A program made the position numbers and the translations under genes. DNA of 52,231 nucleotides from Massiliimalia sp964370215 (GTDB lineage Bacteria; Bacillota; Clostridia; Oscillospirales; Ruminococcaceae). This document shows positions 16,232 through 22,642 of this stretch, one piece after another. Numbering within the stretch: the first letter of the stretch is position 1; every line of letters begins with the position of its first letter. The stretch is from the NCBI GenBank assembly GCA_964370215.1, contig CAYJIM010000008.1, positions 1-52,231 on the forward strand. The letters run 5' to 3'. The notes below the pieces were generated by a model. It ran no database searches. It was not told where the DNA came from and saw only the letters and a program-made list of their open reading frames with translations.

Positions 16232-16954
16232 CTACGTTGTATCCGTTGATGCCAATTGCTGTCCTGTTAAAAAATCCACCACACCACCTAGTAAGGTTAC
16301 TGCAATTGCCGTTTGATGTGCTGTTGTCGAAAGCAATGCTGCTTCGGTCGGGTTGGATAAAAACCCACATTCCGCCAACACCATAGGGTTTTCAGCCTGC
16401 TGTAACAGATAGACACTGCTCGGTGCCTCCTTGATTTCTCTTGTGTTGTCAGGCTGTAGTTGGTAAAAGCGATGTTGCAACGTCTGGGCAAACAGGACAC
16501 TTTCTGCATGATGCACGCCGTAAAACATCTGCGCCCCACTGTACTGACTTTCGCTGTAATGATTTTGATGAACCGACAGCACCAAACTTTCAGGGTGTGT
16601 GTCGAAGAGCGCAAGCCTTGCCTTGATGTCCGCTGTTTTTGCTGCACCGCCCGATAAATTTTCAGTGTTGAGTGCCGCATCGCTTGTTCTGGTTTGGTAA
16701 ACCGTCCCCCCGCACAACAGGATCAAATCGGCAAGGCAGTCACTGATGGCAAGGTTGACATCCTTTTCAAGCAGTCCTTCATCTGAAGATGCACCGCCAT
16801 CAAACCCACCATGGCCTGCATCGACAATGACAGAAAACACATGGGGGGAAGGGGCGACTGCTTCCGTTGCTGATACCCGTGTGAAAATTGCCATCAAAGA
16901 AAATCCCAGTAAAAGCAATAACACCCACCGACTCCATCCTCGCCTATTTGGCAT
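16232..16954 (-). CDS. N-acetylmuramoyl-L-alanine amidase, CwlD-like
   Basis: Exported amidase that cleaves the amide bond between muramic acid and the stem peptide. An N-terminal membrane/signal segment (about residues 10-28) precedes an Amidase_3 domain with the zinc ligands visible: His in VDAGHGGFDGG, Glu in LLEKDVN, His in SVHQNHY, and the catalytic Glu in LAECGFLSN. At 240 residues it has the size of CwlD, which makes muramic lactam in spore cortex; assignment to that role is inference. Start at the ATG with AGAGGTG upstream, since the alternative GTG lies within the ribosome site. Confidence 0.88.
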   Translation of the reverse strand: MPNRRGWSRWVLLLLLGFSLMAIFTRVSATEAVAPSPHVFSVIVDAGHGGFDGGASSDEGLLEKDVNLAISDCLADLILLCGGTVYQTRTSDAALNTENLSGGAAKTADIKARLALFDTHPESLVLSVHQNHYSESQYSGAQMFYGVHHAESVLFAQTLQHRFYQLQPDNTREIKEAPSSVYLLQQAENPMVLAECGFLSNPTEAALLSTTAHQTAIAVTLLGGVVDFLTGQQLASTDTT

Positions 16955-17026
16955 ACCAATCACCTCTTTGTGTAAGGGTATGTCAAAGGGAGAAAAAATA
17001 TGAGTCGTGGGTGGAGTTGGCGCCGA

Positions 17027-17743
17027 TTATAGGTTGCCTATCACCAATGAAAATCCTGAAAGAATCAATAGAAAGATGACAAGCATCCGCACCACCGATT
17101 CCTTGATGTATCTGGCACTGAAGATCCCTGCTGTCAATGCCAAAAGGGAAATTGGGAGCAACCAAAGCGCTTGCCACGCACTGTCCAGTGCGAACATGCC
17201 AAAGGTGATATAAAGGATCAGGCGCACAGTATTTTCTACCGCAAAAACAAAGCCCATGCTCGCTTTCAATTCTTCGGTATCGTCGGTGATCTGGTTGAGG
17301 TAGGCAGCAACAAGTGCCCCGATACCATACAAGCCACACAGTACTCCCGAAATAAGCGCCACCAAAATACGTACGACTTTGGGCCATTTACCCTTTTCAG
17401 GATGATGGTGTCGCCAGAGCATTTCCACACCAATGCCCATGATGACAAAACCAAACAGCACCTTAATGGAAGAGACATCAACATTCTGTAACAGCAAAAT
17501 GCCGGGAATACACCCTGCTAAAATGAGTGCGGTGATCGGCAAAACCACCGATAAGCGTACTTTTTTGCGCCCACGCACCGCCAATATCACGTTACTCGGA
17601 TAATTTAAAATCAATTCAATGGGTGAAATGGTGGCATTGCTGACGGTAAAACTCATCACACTGGTGAAAATCAGGGTGTTCGCAAATCCACATAACCCTT
17701 TCACAAAAAATGCCAATACTGTTGCGACGATCCAAACGATCAT
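17027..17743 (-). CDS. TauE/SafE family permease
   Basis: Membrane protein of 238 residues with about eight hydrophobic segments. N-terminal FVKGLCGFANTL and the central LCGLYGIGALVAAYL are the repeated glycine-rich motifs of the TauE/SafE (UPF0721) family, whose characterised members export sulfite, sulfoacetate or related organosulfur anions. AGGGG lies before the ATG. It is the last gene of a three-gene minus-strand run with the membrane protein and the C_GCAxxG_C_C protein (gaps of 21-23 nt). The substrate is not determined by sequence. Confidence 0.85.
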   Translation of the reverse strand: MIVWIVATVLAFFVKGLCGFANTLIFTSVMSFTVSNATISPIELILNYPSNVILAVRGRKKVRLSVVLPITALILAGCIPGILLLQNVDVSSIKVLFGFVIMGIGVEMLWRHHHPEKGKWPKVVRILVALISGVLCGLYGIGALVAAYLNQITDDTEELKASMGFVFAVENTVRLILYITFGMFALDSAWQALWLLPISLLALTAGIFSARYIKESVVRMLVIFLLILSGFSLVIGNL

Positions 17744-17766
17744 TTGTCAATCCCCTATTCTGTCCA

Positions 17767-18360
17767 TTATTTTGTAACGCCGCTTGTCTGTTTGTCTTTT
17801 TTGTAAATCAAACGGTTCATCAACTGCAAATCACGATATCCTAAAATATACTGTACCCCTGTAATGATAGGAATGATGAAGTTTAAGAGAAAGACCCCGA
17901 TCATAGAACCCCAAGAAACCTCTGTGAGGTAAGCTGCCTGCACCCCAAAGGAGGTTCCGTCAATCAGATTGATGAACGGCAAAACGTGGGCATTGACTAA
18001 TTTGTAAATGACATAAAAATTGGGCAACAACTCCGCCTTTGCAAGCAACAATGCAATGCCAAATAGGATGAGCGGTATTGAAACCACAAACCCCATCACA
18101 AACCCACGACCCAAAAATTCTGTGCGGTGTCCAAATTTGACACGGTTGCGGTCGCGATTGCCAAGATCCCAACTTGGCGCACTGATGATCATAGCATAAA
18201 TCAAAAAGGTGAAAATCCCTACACCGACATGAAACCAAACATTGTCAATGAGTGTGCCGAACGAAAAGTTCAAAATCAAGCAAAGTACCACACCAATGAC
18301 ATGGGACCCTAACCATGAAAAGGCAAGTCCTACCGTTGTTTTTTCTTTTCCCTGTACCAT
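17767..18360 (-). CDS. Conserved-looking membrane protein, unknown function
   Basis: Not recognised. 197 residues with four clear hydrophobic segments (about 11-34, 42-61, 84-107, 147-172). A polar loop (DLGNRDRNRVKFGHRTEF, about 65-82) between segments two and three and a basic C-terminal tail (RLIYKKDKQ) probably face the cytoplasm. GGAGA ribosome site. It sits between the TauE/SafE permease and the C_GCAxxG_C_C protein, so it is likely part of the same transport or redox function; nothing more can be said. Confidence 0.8.
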   Translation of the reverse strand: MVQGKEKTTVGLAFSWLGSHVIGVVLCLILNFSFGTLIDNVWFHVGVGIFTFLIYAMIISAPSWDLGNRDRNRVKFGHRTEFLGRGFVMGFVVSIPLILFGIALLLAKAELLPNFYVIYKLVNAHVLPFINLIDGTSFGVQAAYLTEVSWGSMIGVFLLNFIIPIITGVQYILGYRDLQLMNRLIYKKDKQTSGVTK

Positions 18361-18381
18361 ATTGTATTCTCCATTCTTGGG

Positions 18382-18840
18382 TTATGATGTTACTGTGCTT
18401 TGAAACAACGCGTTTTCTACAATCTGCGCCGCATCGTACACCAGTTTTGCACATGGACGTGTCGCATAGTATTCCTCTGTGCGTGCCGACGGTGTCGGTG
18501 GATCACTTTTTTGCACAAGTTCCAACAACTCCCGACAGACAATGGAGCCGTTGCGGTCGGTAAACTGTGCCAGTAACCCCTGTGTCAATTCGTATTGTGT
18601 CGCTTTTTTATCAGTGTCCAATGGATCGGTGTAGCCGTCTTTGAGTCCGATGACCATCGCCACCCCACTGACTGCTCCACACAATTCACGCGACCGCGAT
18701 ACCCCACCACCAAAGGAGGAACCCAATGCCGCCGCTGTCTCGCGTGATAAACCCAGTTCTTCGTGAAATGCCAGCAATACCGCCTGACAACAATTATAGC
18801 CACTTTCAAATTCCTGTGCAGCTTTTTGTGCTTTTGTCAT
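18382..18840 (-). CDS. C_GCAxxG_C_C family protein (putative redox-active)
   Basis: 152-residue protein of the C_GCAxxG_C_C family. It shows the conserved cysteines in the family order: YNCCQAVLLAF near residue 17, ELCGAVSGVAMVIG around residue 60, CRELL around residue 107 and RPCAKLV around residue 133, and the FGGG(V/M) turn. Family members are thought to bind a metal or act in redox; no biochemical role is settled. Start at the ATG with GGAGATG 4 nt upstream; a longer N-terminus lacks a ribosome site. First gene of the run leading to the TauE/SafE permease. Confidence 0.85.
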   Translation of the reverse strand: MTKAQKAAQEFESGYNCCQAVLLAFHEELGLSRETAAALGSSFGGGVSRSRELCGAVSGVAMVIGLKDGYTDPLDTDKKATQYELTQGLLAQFTDRNGSIVCRELLELVQKSDPPTPSARTEEYYATRPCAKLVYDAAQIVENALFQSTVTS

Positions 18841-19038
18841 AGTGCATCTCCATTTCTTCCTTGATAAAGGATTCATATCTCACAAAAATACTATTGTATT
18901 GTATCATATTTTAAGCGAACAAACAAGCAAAAAATCGTGTTTCTGCCTTTGATTTTCTAACTTTTCACAATTTCAAAGCAATGCTACCGGAAAATGAGAA
19001 AAAACTAAAATTTAGGTCTTTTCTTTTACCTACAATTG

Positions 19039-19047
19039 TGCTATAAT
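19039..19047 (+). promoter_or_regulatory. Extended -10 promoter of tRNA-Arg
   Basis: TGCTATAAT: a consensus -10 with the TGn extension, 15 bp before the tRNA. No good -35. The same TTGTGCTATAATNNAA core recurs at 21041-21055. Confidence 0.7.
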
Positions 19048-19062
19048 ATGAAAGCATCTTAT

Positions 19063-19139
19063 GCGCTCGTAGCTCAGTTGGATAGAGTGTCAGACTCCGA
19101 CTCTGAAGGTCGCTGGTTCGAATCCAGTCGGGCGTACCA
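19063..19139 (+). tRNA. tRNA-Arg (anticodon CCG)
   Basis: 77 nt fold into a full cloverleaf: acceptor GCGCTCG with CGGGCGT, D arm GCTC/GAGT, anticodon stem TCAGA/TCTGA with loop CTCCGAC (anticodon CCG), T arm GCTGG-TTCGAAT-CCAGT, discriminator A and encoded CCA. It reads the CGG arginine codon. A terminator follows directly. Confidence 0.95.
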
Positions 19140-19142
19140 AAA

Positions 19143-19174
19143 AAATCCTTGTAGCCTAAGCTGCAAGGATTTTT
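19143..19174 (+). terminator. Terminator of tRNA-Arg
   Basis: 13-bp stem (19143-19155 against 19160-19172) with loop CTAA and a T run, starting 4 nt after the CCA end. Confidence 0.88.
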
Positions 19175-19181
19175 ACTTATT

Positions 19182-19260
19182 ACTTCTTCACTATTCACTC
19201 TTCACTAATTCTGCTACAATGATTTTTTAAGTAATAAGTAATAGTTCATAGTGAAGAAGT
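19182..19260. repeat. Inverted repeat ACTTCTTCACTAT / ATAGTGAAGAAGT
   Basis: Two perfect 13-nt inverted arms (19182-19194 and 19248-19260) separated by 53 nt, with related half-matches (TTCACTCTTCACTAA) between them. It resembles non-coding palindromic repeats scattered in many genomes; no transposase is present. Its role is unknown. Confidence 0.6.
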
Positions 19261-19479
19261 TAAGGTATCGCCTATCGGCAATTATTTTAATAAATAGTAT
19301 ACATCAGGTTTTTAGTGGTTTTTCACCTCAGAAAAAACATAACTGTTCCGTAGATGCAAAAGGCTTATTTTGCTCGGTTTTAGTGAGTAGGAAACCCAAT
19401 TGATACAATCATAAAAGGAATGATAAACTTTTTCTATGAAGCAACAAAAATTTATTGTAAGTAATCCCATCAATATTAT

Positions 19480-19516
19480 AAACATCTATTAGTATATGCT
19501 GATAGGTGTTTATTTT
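19480..19516 (+). terminator. Hairpin with T run ahead of a short reading frame
   Basis: 10-bp stem (19480-19489 against 19502-19511, one G-U pair) with a 12-nt loop, followed by TATTTTTT. It stands 20 nt before the 23-codon frame, so it could end transcription from upstream or work as an attenuator. Confidence 0.5.
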
Positions 19517-19535
19517 TTAGGAAAGGAAAATACAA

Positions 19536-19607
19536 ATGGCTAAAAAAGAAACAAAAATACAACCGACCGAGGACATCAAAATCAAAACTAAAGCAACTTC
19601 AAATTGA
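19536..19607 (+). CDS. Possible 23-residue peptide or truncated gene start
   Basis: ATG with an AGGAAAGG ribosome site 9 nt upstream, encoding a very charged 23-residue peptide (begins MAKKETKIQPTED, ends KATSN) and stopping at TGA. It looks like the first codons of a gene whose remainder has been lost, or a leader peptide. No recognisable family. Reported because of the good ribosome site; whether it is translated is unknown. Confidence 0.3.
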   Translation: MAKKETKIQPTEDIKIKTKATSN

Positions 19608-19644
19608 CATAGCAACAGTGAAAACTGCGAGGATTTTTTATTGC

Positions 19645-19704
19645 TTGACAAATTTATACTTTATCAGTATAATAGTATATAAGTAATTGCTGATATACTA
19701 TTAT
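19645..19704 (+). promoter_or_regulatory. Promoter and palindromic operator of the ferredoxin/ArsR operon
   Basis: TTGACA (19645-19650), 17-bp spacer, TATAAT (19668-19673): a consensus sigma-A promoter. A perfect 12-bp inverted repeat, ATAATAGTATAT (19669-19680) and ATATACTATTAT (19693-19704), covers the -10 and the start of transcription and ends directly at the GGAGG ribosome site. Centre spacing is 12 bp. This is where a dimeric ArsR-type repressor would block transcription; the regulator encoded at 20503-20823 is the obvious candidate. Confidence 0.85.
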
Positions 19705-19716
19705 GGAGGGATTGCA

Positions 19717-19926
19717 TTGAAAACAAAGAGCGTTGCATCGATCGGTCATCTGTGCGTTGCCTGTGGCACCTGCATGAAGGTTTGCCCGCTGATGGCAATC
19801 AGCATCACCAATGGGATTCGTGCCAACGTCGATCACAAAAAATGTGTTGGCTGTGGCAAGTGCAGTAACGTATGTCCGGCTTCGGTCATCGACATTGTGC
19901 CAAGGGAGGTAGTAGATGAAAACTAA
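19717..19926 (+). CDS. 2[4Fe-4S] ferredoxin-type protein
   Basis: 69-residue electron carrier with two complete [4Fe-4S] motifs: C13-x2-C16-x2-C19-x3-C23-P and C43-x2-C46-x2-C49-x3-C53-P. The start is TTG at 19717, with GGAGGG 6-7 nt upstream; an upstream in-frame TTG would place the promoter and operator inside the gene. It overlaps the following membrane protein gene by 11 nt, so the two are coupled. Probable electron donor or acceptor for that membrane partner. First gene of the operon. Confidence 0.9.
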   Translation: MKTKSVASIGHLCVACGTCMKVCPLMAISITNGIRANVDHKKCVGCGKCSNVCPASVIDIVPREVVDEN

Positions 19927-20515
19927 AAAAAGCAACCTAAAAAAATGGTACGACTATTTGTGGATTGTCGAGATTATTTACTTTATACTGGGCTTTTTCA
20001 ACATTCTTTTTGCATGGATCGGCATGATCTTCTTTTTGACACCCCTGTTGCTTGCCGTTTTTACCGGCAACAAAGGGTACTGCCATCATTTCTGTGGCAG
20101 AGGGCAACTATTTTCAGTGCTCGGGGAAAAATTTTCACGCAACAAACCACTACCCAAATTTGTCAGAAGCAAATATTTCCGATACGGATTTTTGATTTTC
20201 TTTATGGCAATGTTCTTGAACATGGTATTCACCACCTATCTGGTGTTTGCCGGCACCGCCAATCTGTCAGAAGTGGTCACCCTTTTGTGGATCTTTCAAC
20301 TTCCTTGGACGTTCACCAGCACCAGTGCCGTACCTGCTTGGATCGCACAATACGCCTTTGGATTTTATAGCATCATGCTAACCTCAAGTGTTTTGGGTTT
20401 GCTCACCATGGCAATTTTTAAACCACGCGGGTTTTGCGTTTATTGTCCGATGGGCACCATGACCCAAAGCATCTGTCATTTAAAAAACAAAGGAGGAACA
20501 TCATGTCAGAGATGA
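19916..20515 (+). CDS. NapH/NosR-like membrane iron-sulfur protein
   Basis: 199-residue integral membrane protein with about four or five hydrophobic segments (15-50, 68-95, 105-125, 140-165). Two cytoplasmic-type cysteine patches stand where the NapH/NosR/CcoG-related ferredoxin-membrane proteins carry theirs: C56-x3-C60-GRG after the first segment pair, and C174-VY-C177-PMG with C187 at the C-terminus. Such proteins pass electrons between soluble ferredoxins and membrane carriers. It lacks the full CxxCxxCxxxCP ferredoxin domains of NapH, so the cluster content is uncertain. Overlaps the ferredoxin upstream and the ArsR-type gene downstream (13 nt). Confidence 0.82.
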   Translation: MKTKKSNLKKWYDYLWIVEIIYFILGFFNILFAWIGMIFFLTPLLLAVFTGNKGYCHHFCGRGQLFSVLGEKFSRNKPLPKFVRSKYFRYGFLIFFMAMFLNMVFTTYLVFAGTANLSEVVTLLWIFQLPWTFTSTSAVPAWIAQYAFGFYSIMLTSSVLGLLTMAIFKPRGFCVYCPMGTMTQSICHLKNKGGTSCQR

Positions 20516-20823
20516 TCGCTATGCAGGAAAAGGCAAAGGAAATTGCCGATTTATTGAAGTTGGTTGCCAATGAAAACCGTCTTTTGATCTTATGTGAATT
20601 GTCAGCCGGACCCCAAACGGTAAGTGCACTGCTTGAAAAGTTACACATCACCCAGTCTGGACTGTCTCAACACCTAGCACTCTTAAAAGCAAATGGCATT
20701 CTCGACTACGATAAAAAGGCTCAAACTGTCACTTATAATGTAAAAGACAAACGAATTTTGGTGCTACTGAGCACCATCAAGGAAACCTACTGTAAAGGAG
20801 AGCGCGAACATGAATCAAATTAA
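20503..20823 (+). CDS. ArsR-family regulator with SqrR/BigR-type cysteine pair
   Basis: 106-residue winged-helix repressor. The recognition helix is TQSGLSQHLALLK (about 51-63). It lacks the ELCVCDL metal site of ArsR/SmtB sensors. Instead it has C31 in the second helix (RLLILCELSAG) and C97 near the C-terminal helix end (KETYCKGE), 66 residues apart, the same layout and spacing as the persulfide-sensing pair of SqrR (C41/C107) and BigR (C42/C108), as I recall them. Oxidation by persulfide would link the pair and release DNA. AGGAGG precedes the ATG. Likely represses its own operon through the repeat at 19669-19704. Confidence 0.85.
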   Translation: MSEMIAMQEKAKEIADLLKLVANENRLLILCELSAGPQTVSALLEKLHITQSGLSQHLALLKANGILDYDKKAQTVTYNVKDKRILVLLSTIKETYCKGEREHESN

Positions 20824-21004
20824 AACATTGACCGTCATCCAAAAAAACTGTCCCCAAAATCACAAATGTCCCTCTGTAAAAGTATGTCCTGTCGGCGCCT
20901 TGTTCCAAGAGGGTGACAAGGCACCGACCGTGGATCAAAACAAGTGTATCAAATGTGCCAAGTGTGTCAATTTCTGCCCTAAAAAAGCGTTGGTGTTGAT
21001 TTGA
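20810..21004 (+). CDS. Small ferredoxin-like protein with one atypical cluster motif
   Basis: 64 residues. The second half has a canonical [4Fe-4S] motif (C46-x2-C49-x2-C52-x3-C56-P). The first half has C14-x5-C20-x5-C26-P followed by VGAL, which keeps the CP-x-GAL end of a ferredoxin motif but only three widely spaced cysteines. Either it binds one regular and one modified cluster, with the first completed by another ligand, or the first half serves another purpose. AAAGGAG precedes the ATG, which overlaps the ArsR-type gene by 14 nt. Last gene of the operon. Confidence 0.88.
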   Translation: MNQIKTLTVIQKNCPQNHKCPSVKVCPVGALFQEGDKAPTVDQNKCIKCAKCVNFCPKKALVLI

Positions 21005-21043
21005 TTGAACCGTCGCAAAAATTTATAAAACCGTTACAGGTTG

Positions 21044-21052
21044 TGCTATAAT
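21044..21052 (+). promoter_or_regulatory. Extended -10 promoter of the 46-residue peptide
   Basis: TGCTATAAT, consensus -10 with TGn extension, about 73 bp before the peptide start; no good -35. It shows the short gene has its own promoter with a leader of roughly 65 nt. Confidence 0.65.
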
Positions 21053-21125
21053 GAAATAAGGGAAACTTTCTATCATTTGCCAAACTGCACCTGTGATCAT
21101 TCGCAATCAAAGGAAGTGGTGAAAG

Positions 21126-21266
21126 ATGAAAAAATTAACCGCAGTGCTGTTGGGGCTTTCTTTTGTCCTACTGCTTACTCCCTGCACCGTGCAAGAAGAA
21201 TACACCATTTCTCCTTGTAATGTATCACGCCTCGGAACAACCGCCACAGAATGCGATACGGTATAA
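21126..21266 (+). CDS. Small secreted or membrane-tethered Cys-containing peptide (46 aa)
   Basis: Begins MKKLTAVLLG, a basic n-region followed by a hydrophobic core of about 14 residues ending LLTPC at residue 20, as in a signal peptide. The mature part of about 26 residues is polar and has two more cysteines (C31, C43). The C20 context is only a poor lipobox because Pro precedes the Cys, so lipid attachment is doubtful. A ribosome site AAGGAAGTGGTG lies upstream, with its own promoter and a perfect terminator downstream, which supports a real gene. Function unknown. Confidence 0.6.
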   Translation: MKKLTAVLLGLSFVLLLTPCTVQEEYTISPCNVSRLGTTATECDTV

Positions 21267-21269
21267 AAG

Positions 21270-21305
21270 AACACGCTAGACGACCGCACTGTCGTCTAGC
21301 GTGTT
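21270..21305. terminator. Bidirectional terminator after the 46-residue peptide
   Basis: 15-bp perfect stem (21270-21284 against 21291-21305) with a 6-nt loop, A-rich before and T-rich after; it serves both the peptide gene and the convergent VOC gene. Confidence 0.88.
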
Positions 21306-21309
21306 TTCA

Positions 21310-21684
21310 TCATGTAGAGTAATAGGATAGTTCAATCAAATTGCCATCCGGATCACGCAGGTAGATCGACTGCATAGAACCCCTTACACCATGTCTTGTC
21401 ACAATGCCTGATTCCGTTTGCAGCCCTTTTTGCGCGAGGTGTGCCAACACCGTTTCCATCTCCTCATCCACTTCAAAACAAAAGTCATTACACCCCTTTG
21501 CGACTTGCGCCGCATGAGGGGACAACTCTTTGCCCCATGAATGAACATTGATTTTAAAGTCACCGGCAAACAGCTCATACCGTCCTTGTTTTGCCTGTGC
21601 GGTAAACCCCAATGCCTCATAAAATACGATGATCGCTTCCATCTGATTGGTGGTGATCACCACATGATCAATTTTTCGAATCAT
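21310..21684 (-). CDS. VOC family protein (glyoxalase-like), second copy type
   Basis: 124-residue VOC-fold protein. KIDHVVITTNQMEAIIVFYE opens module one, DFCFEVDEEMETVLAHLAQK module two, and SIYLRDPDGNLIELSYY closes it. His7, and Glu in the NLIEL end, are metal-ligand candidates. The MQSIYLRDPDGN ending resembles fosfomycin-resistance/virulence-type VOC proteins (YwbC/GloA-like), but no substrate can be named. It is only distantly similar to the VOC protein at 14438-14821. AAAGGATG lies before the ATG. Confidence 0.85.
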   Translation of the reverse strand: MIRKIDHVVITTNQMEAIIVFYEALGFTAQAKQGRYELFAGDFKINVHSWGKELSPHAAQVAKGCNDFCFEVDEEMETVLAHLAQKGLQTESGIVTRHGVRGSMQSIYLRDPDGNLIELSYYST

Positions 21685-21708
21685 CCAATCATCCTTTCTA
21701 TATAAAAC

Positions 21709-21750
21709 AAAAGATATGGTCAGCGAAATATCCGCCGTACCATATCTTTT
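21709..21750. terminator. Terminator of the sugar ABC operon
   Basis: 12-bp perfect stem (21709-21720 against 21739-21750) with an 18-nt loop, followed on the minus strand by GTTTTAT. It lies 35 nt after the second permease gene and in the leader of the VOC gene. Confidence 0.75.
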
Positions 21751-21784
21751 ATTGTATCGTATTTTTTAAAAAAGCGCAATGCTT

Positions 21785-22618
21785 TTAGCCTTTCATACCG
21801 GTTGCTGCAATACTTTCCTGTACCTGCTCCTGTGCGACGGCATAGATGATGATACCGGGAAGTACCACCACGGTGAGTGCCGCAAAGAATTTGGTGTAGT
21901 CATAAGAAAATGCTTCATTGAAGAATTGCAACGCCAACGGCAAGGTTCTGTTGCTTGCCGACGAGGTCAAGAGCGATGCGTAGAAGTATTCGTTCCAGTT
22001 GCCGAGGAACATCAAAATCCCTGCGGTGGACAACGCCCCTTTGACCAATGGCACGTTGATGGTCCAGAACTTTGTAAAGAAGCTCGCACCTTCCAAGGAT
22101 GCCGATTCGTTCAATTCCATCGGTACCGACATGAATGCCGCTTTCAAGACAAACATCGACATGGCCATCCCACCGGACAGATAAACGAGCATCAACCCTT
22201 CACGGGTGTCATACAGGTTCATTTCCAAGATGAGGGTAAAGATCGGCTGTGCTTTGGTGTGTCCCGGCACCAACATGGTGAGGGTGAACAGAATGTAAAA
22301 CAGGTTTTTGCCCCAGAAGTTGTATTTTGCAATAACATAAGCCCCCATCGAGTAGAACAACAGCGAAATGAGTGTTGCTACCATCGAGACGCTAAAGGAA
22401 TTGAAGGCATACAACAAAAAGTCATATTGTTCAAACAAGTAGACATAAGGCTCAAAACTCAAGGACGTTGGGAAGGAAAAAGGGTTACCCAAAATTTCTG
22501 CGTTGGTTTTGAAAGAGGAAAAGACCACCCAAATAATCGGGAAAATAGAGACGATTACGGTGAACAGCATGACCACATAAACAAAGGTCTTGCCACCGAT
22601 TTTTTTCAGCAAGTTCAT
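21785..22618 (-). CDS. Carbohydrate ABC transporter permease, MalG type
   Basis: 277-residue inner-membrane permease of a CUT1-type sugar importer. Hydrophobic segments begin at about residue 12; the EAA loop reads ELNESASLEGASFFTKFWTI (about 165-185), diagnostic for MalG/LacG-like proteins. It follows the MalF-type gene by 24 nt. No ATPase gene is present in this cluster, so a shared MsmK/MalK-type ATPase encoded elsewhere must energise the system. Confidence 0.92.
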   Translation of the reverse strand: MNLLKKIGGKTFVYVVMLFTVIVSIFPIIWVVFSSFKTNAEILGNPFSFPTSLSFEPYVYLFEQYDFLLYAFNSFSVSMVATLISLLFYSMGAYVIAKYNFWGKNLFYILFTLTMLVPGHTKAQPIFTLILEMNLYDTREGLMLVYLSGGMAMSMFVLKAAFMSVPMELNESASLEGASFFTKFWTINVPLVKGALSTAGILMFLGNWNEYFYASLLTSSASNRTLPLALQFFNEAFSYDYTKFFAALTVVVLPGIIIYAVAQEQVQESIAATGMKG

Positions 22619-22642
22619 GTTTCAAGTTCTCCTTTCCCGTGT

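Larger units (their letters stand above)
19140..19644. other. Non-coding stretch between tRNA-Arg and the ferredoxin operon
   Basis: About 500 bp without a convincing gene. It contains the tRNA terminator, a 13-bp inverted repeat, a hairpin with T run at 19480-19516, a 23-codon reading frame with a good ribosome site (19536-19607), and an imperfect 14-bp direct repeat (CTGCAAGGATTTTT at 19161-19174, CTGCGAGGATTTTT at 19625-19638). AT-rich. It looks like the remains of an insertion or a deletion next to a tRNA gene. Confidence 0.5.

Noticed and set aside
19063..19139. tRNA-Arg as an attachment site with a duplicated 3' end
   Set aside because: No second copy of the tRNA 3' segment and no integrase gene in the window.
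21126..21266. 46-residue peptide as a lipoprotein
   Set aside because: The residue before C20 is Pro, which does not fit the lipobox; listed only as a secreted or anchored peptide.
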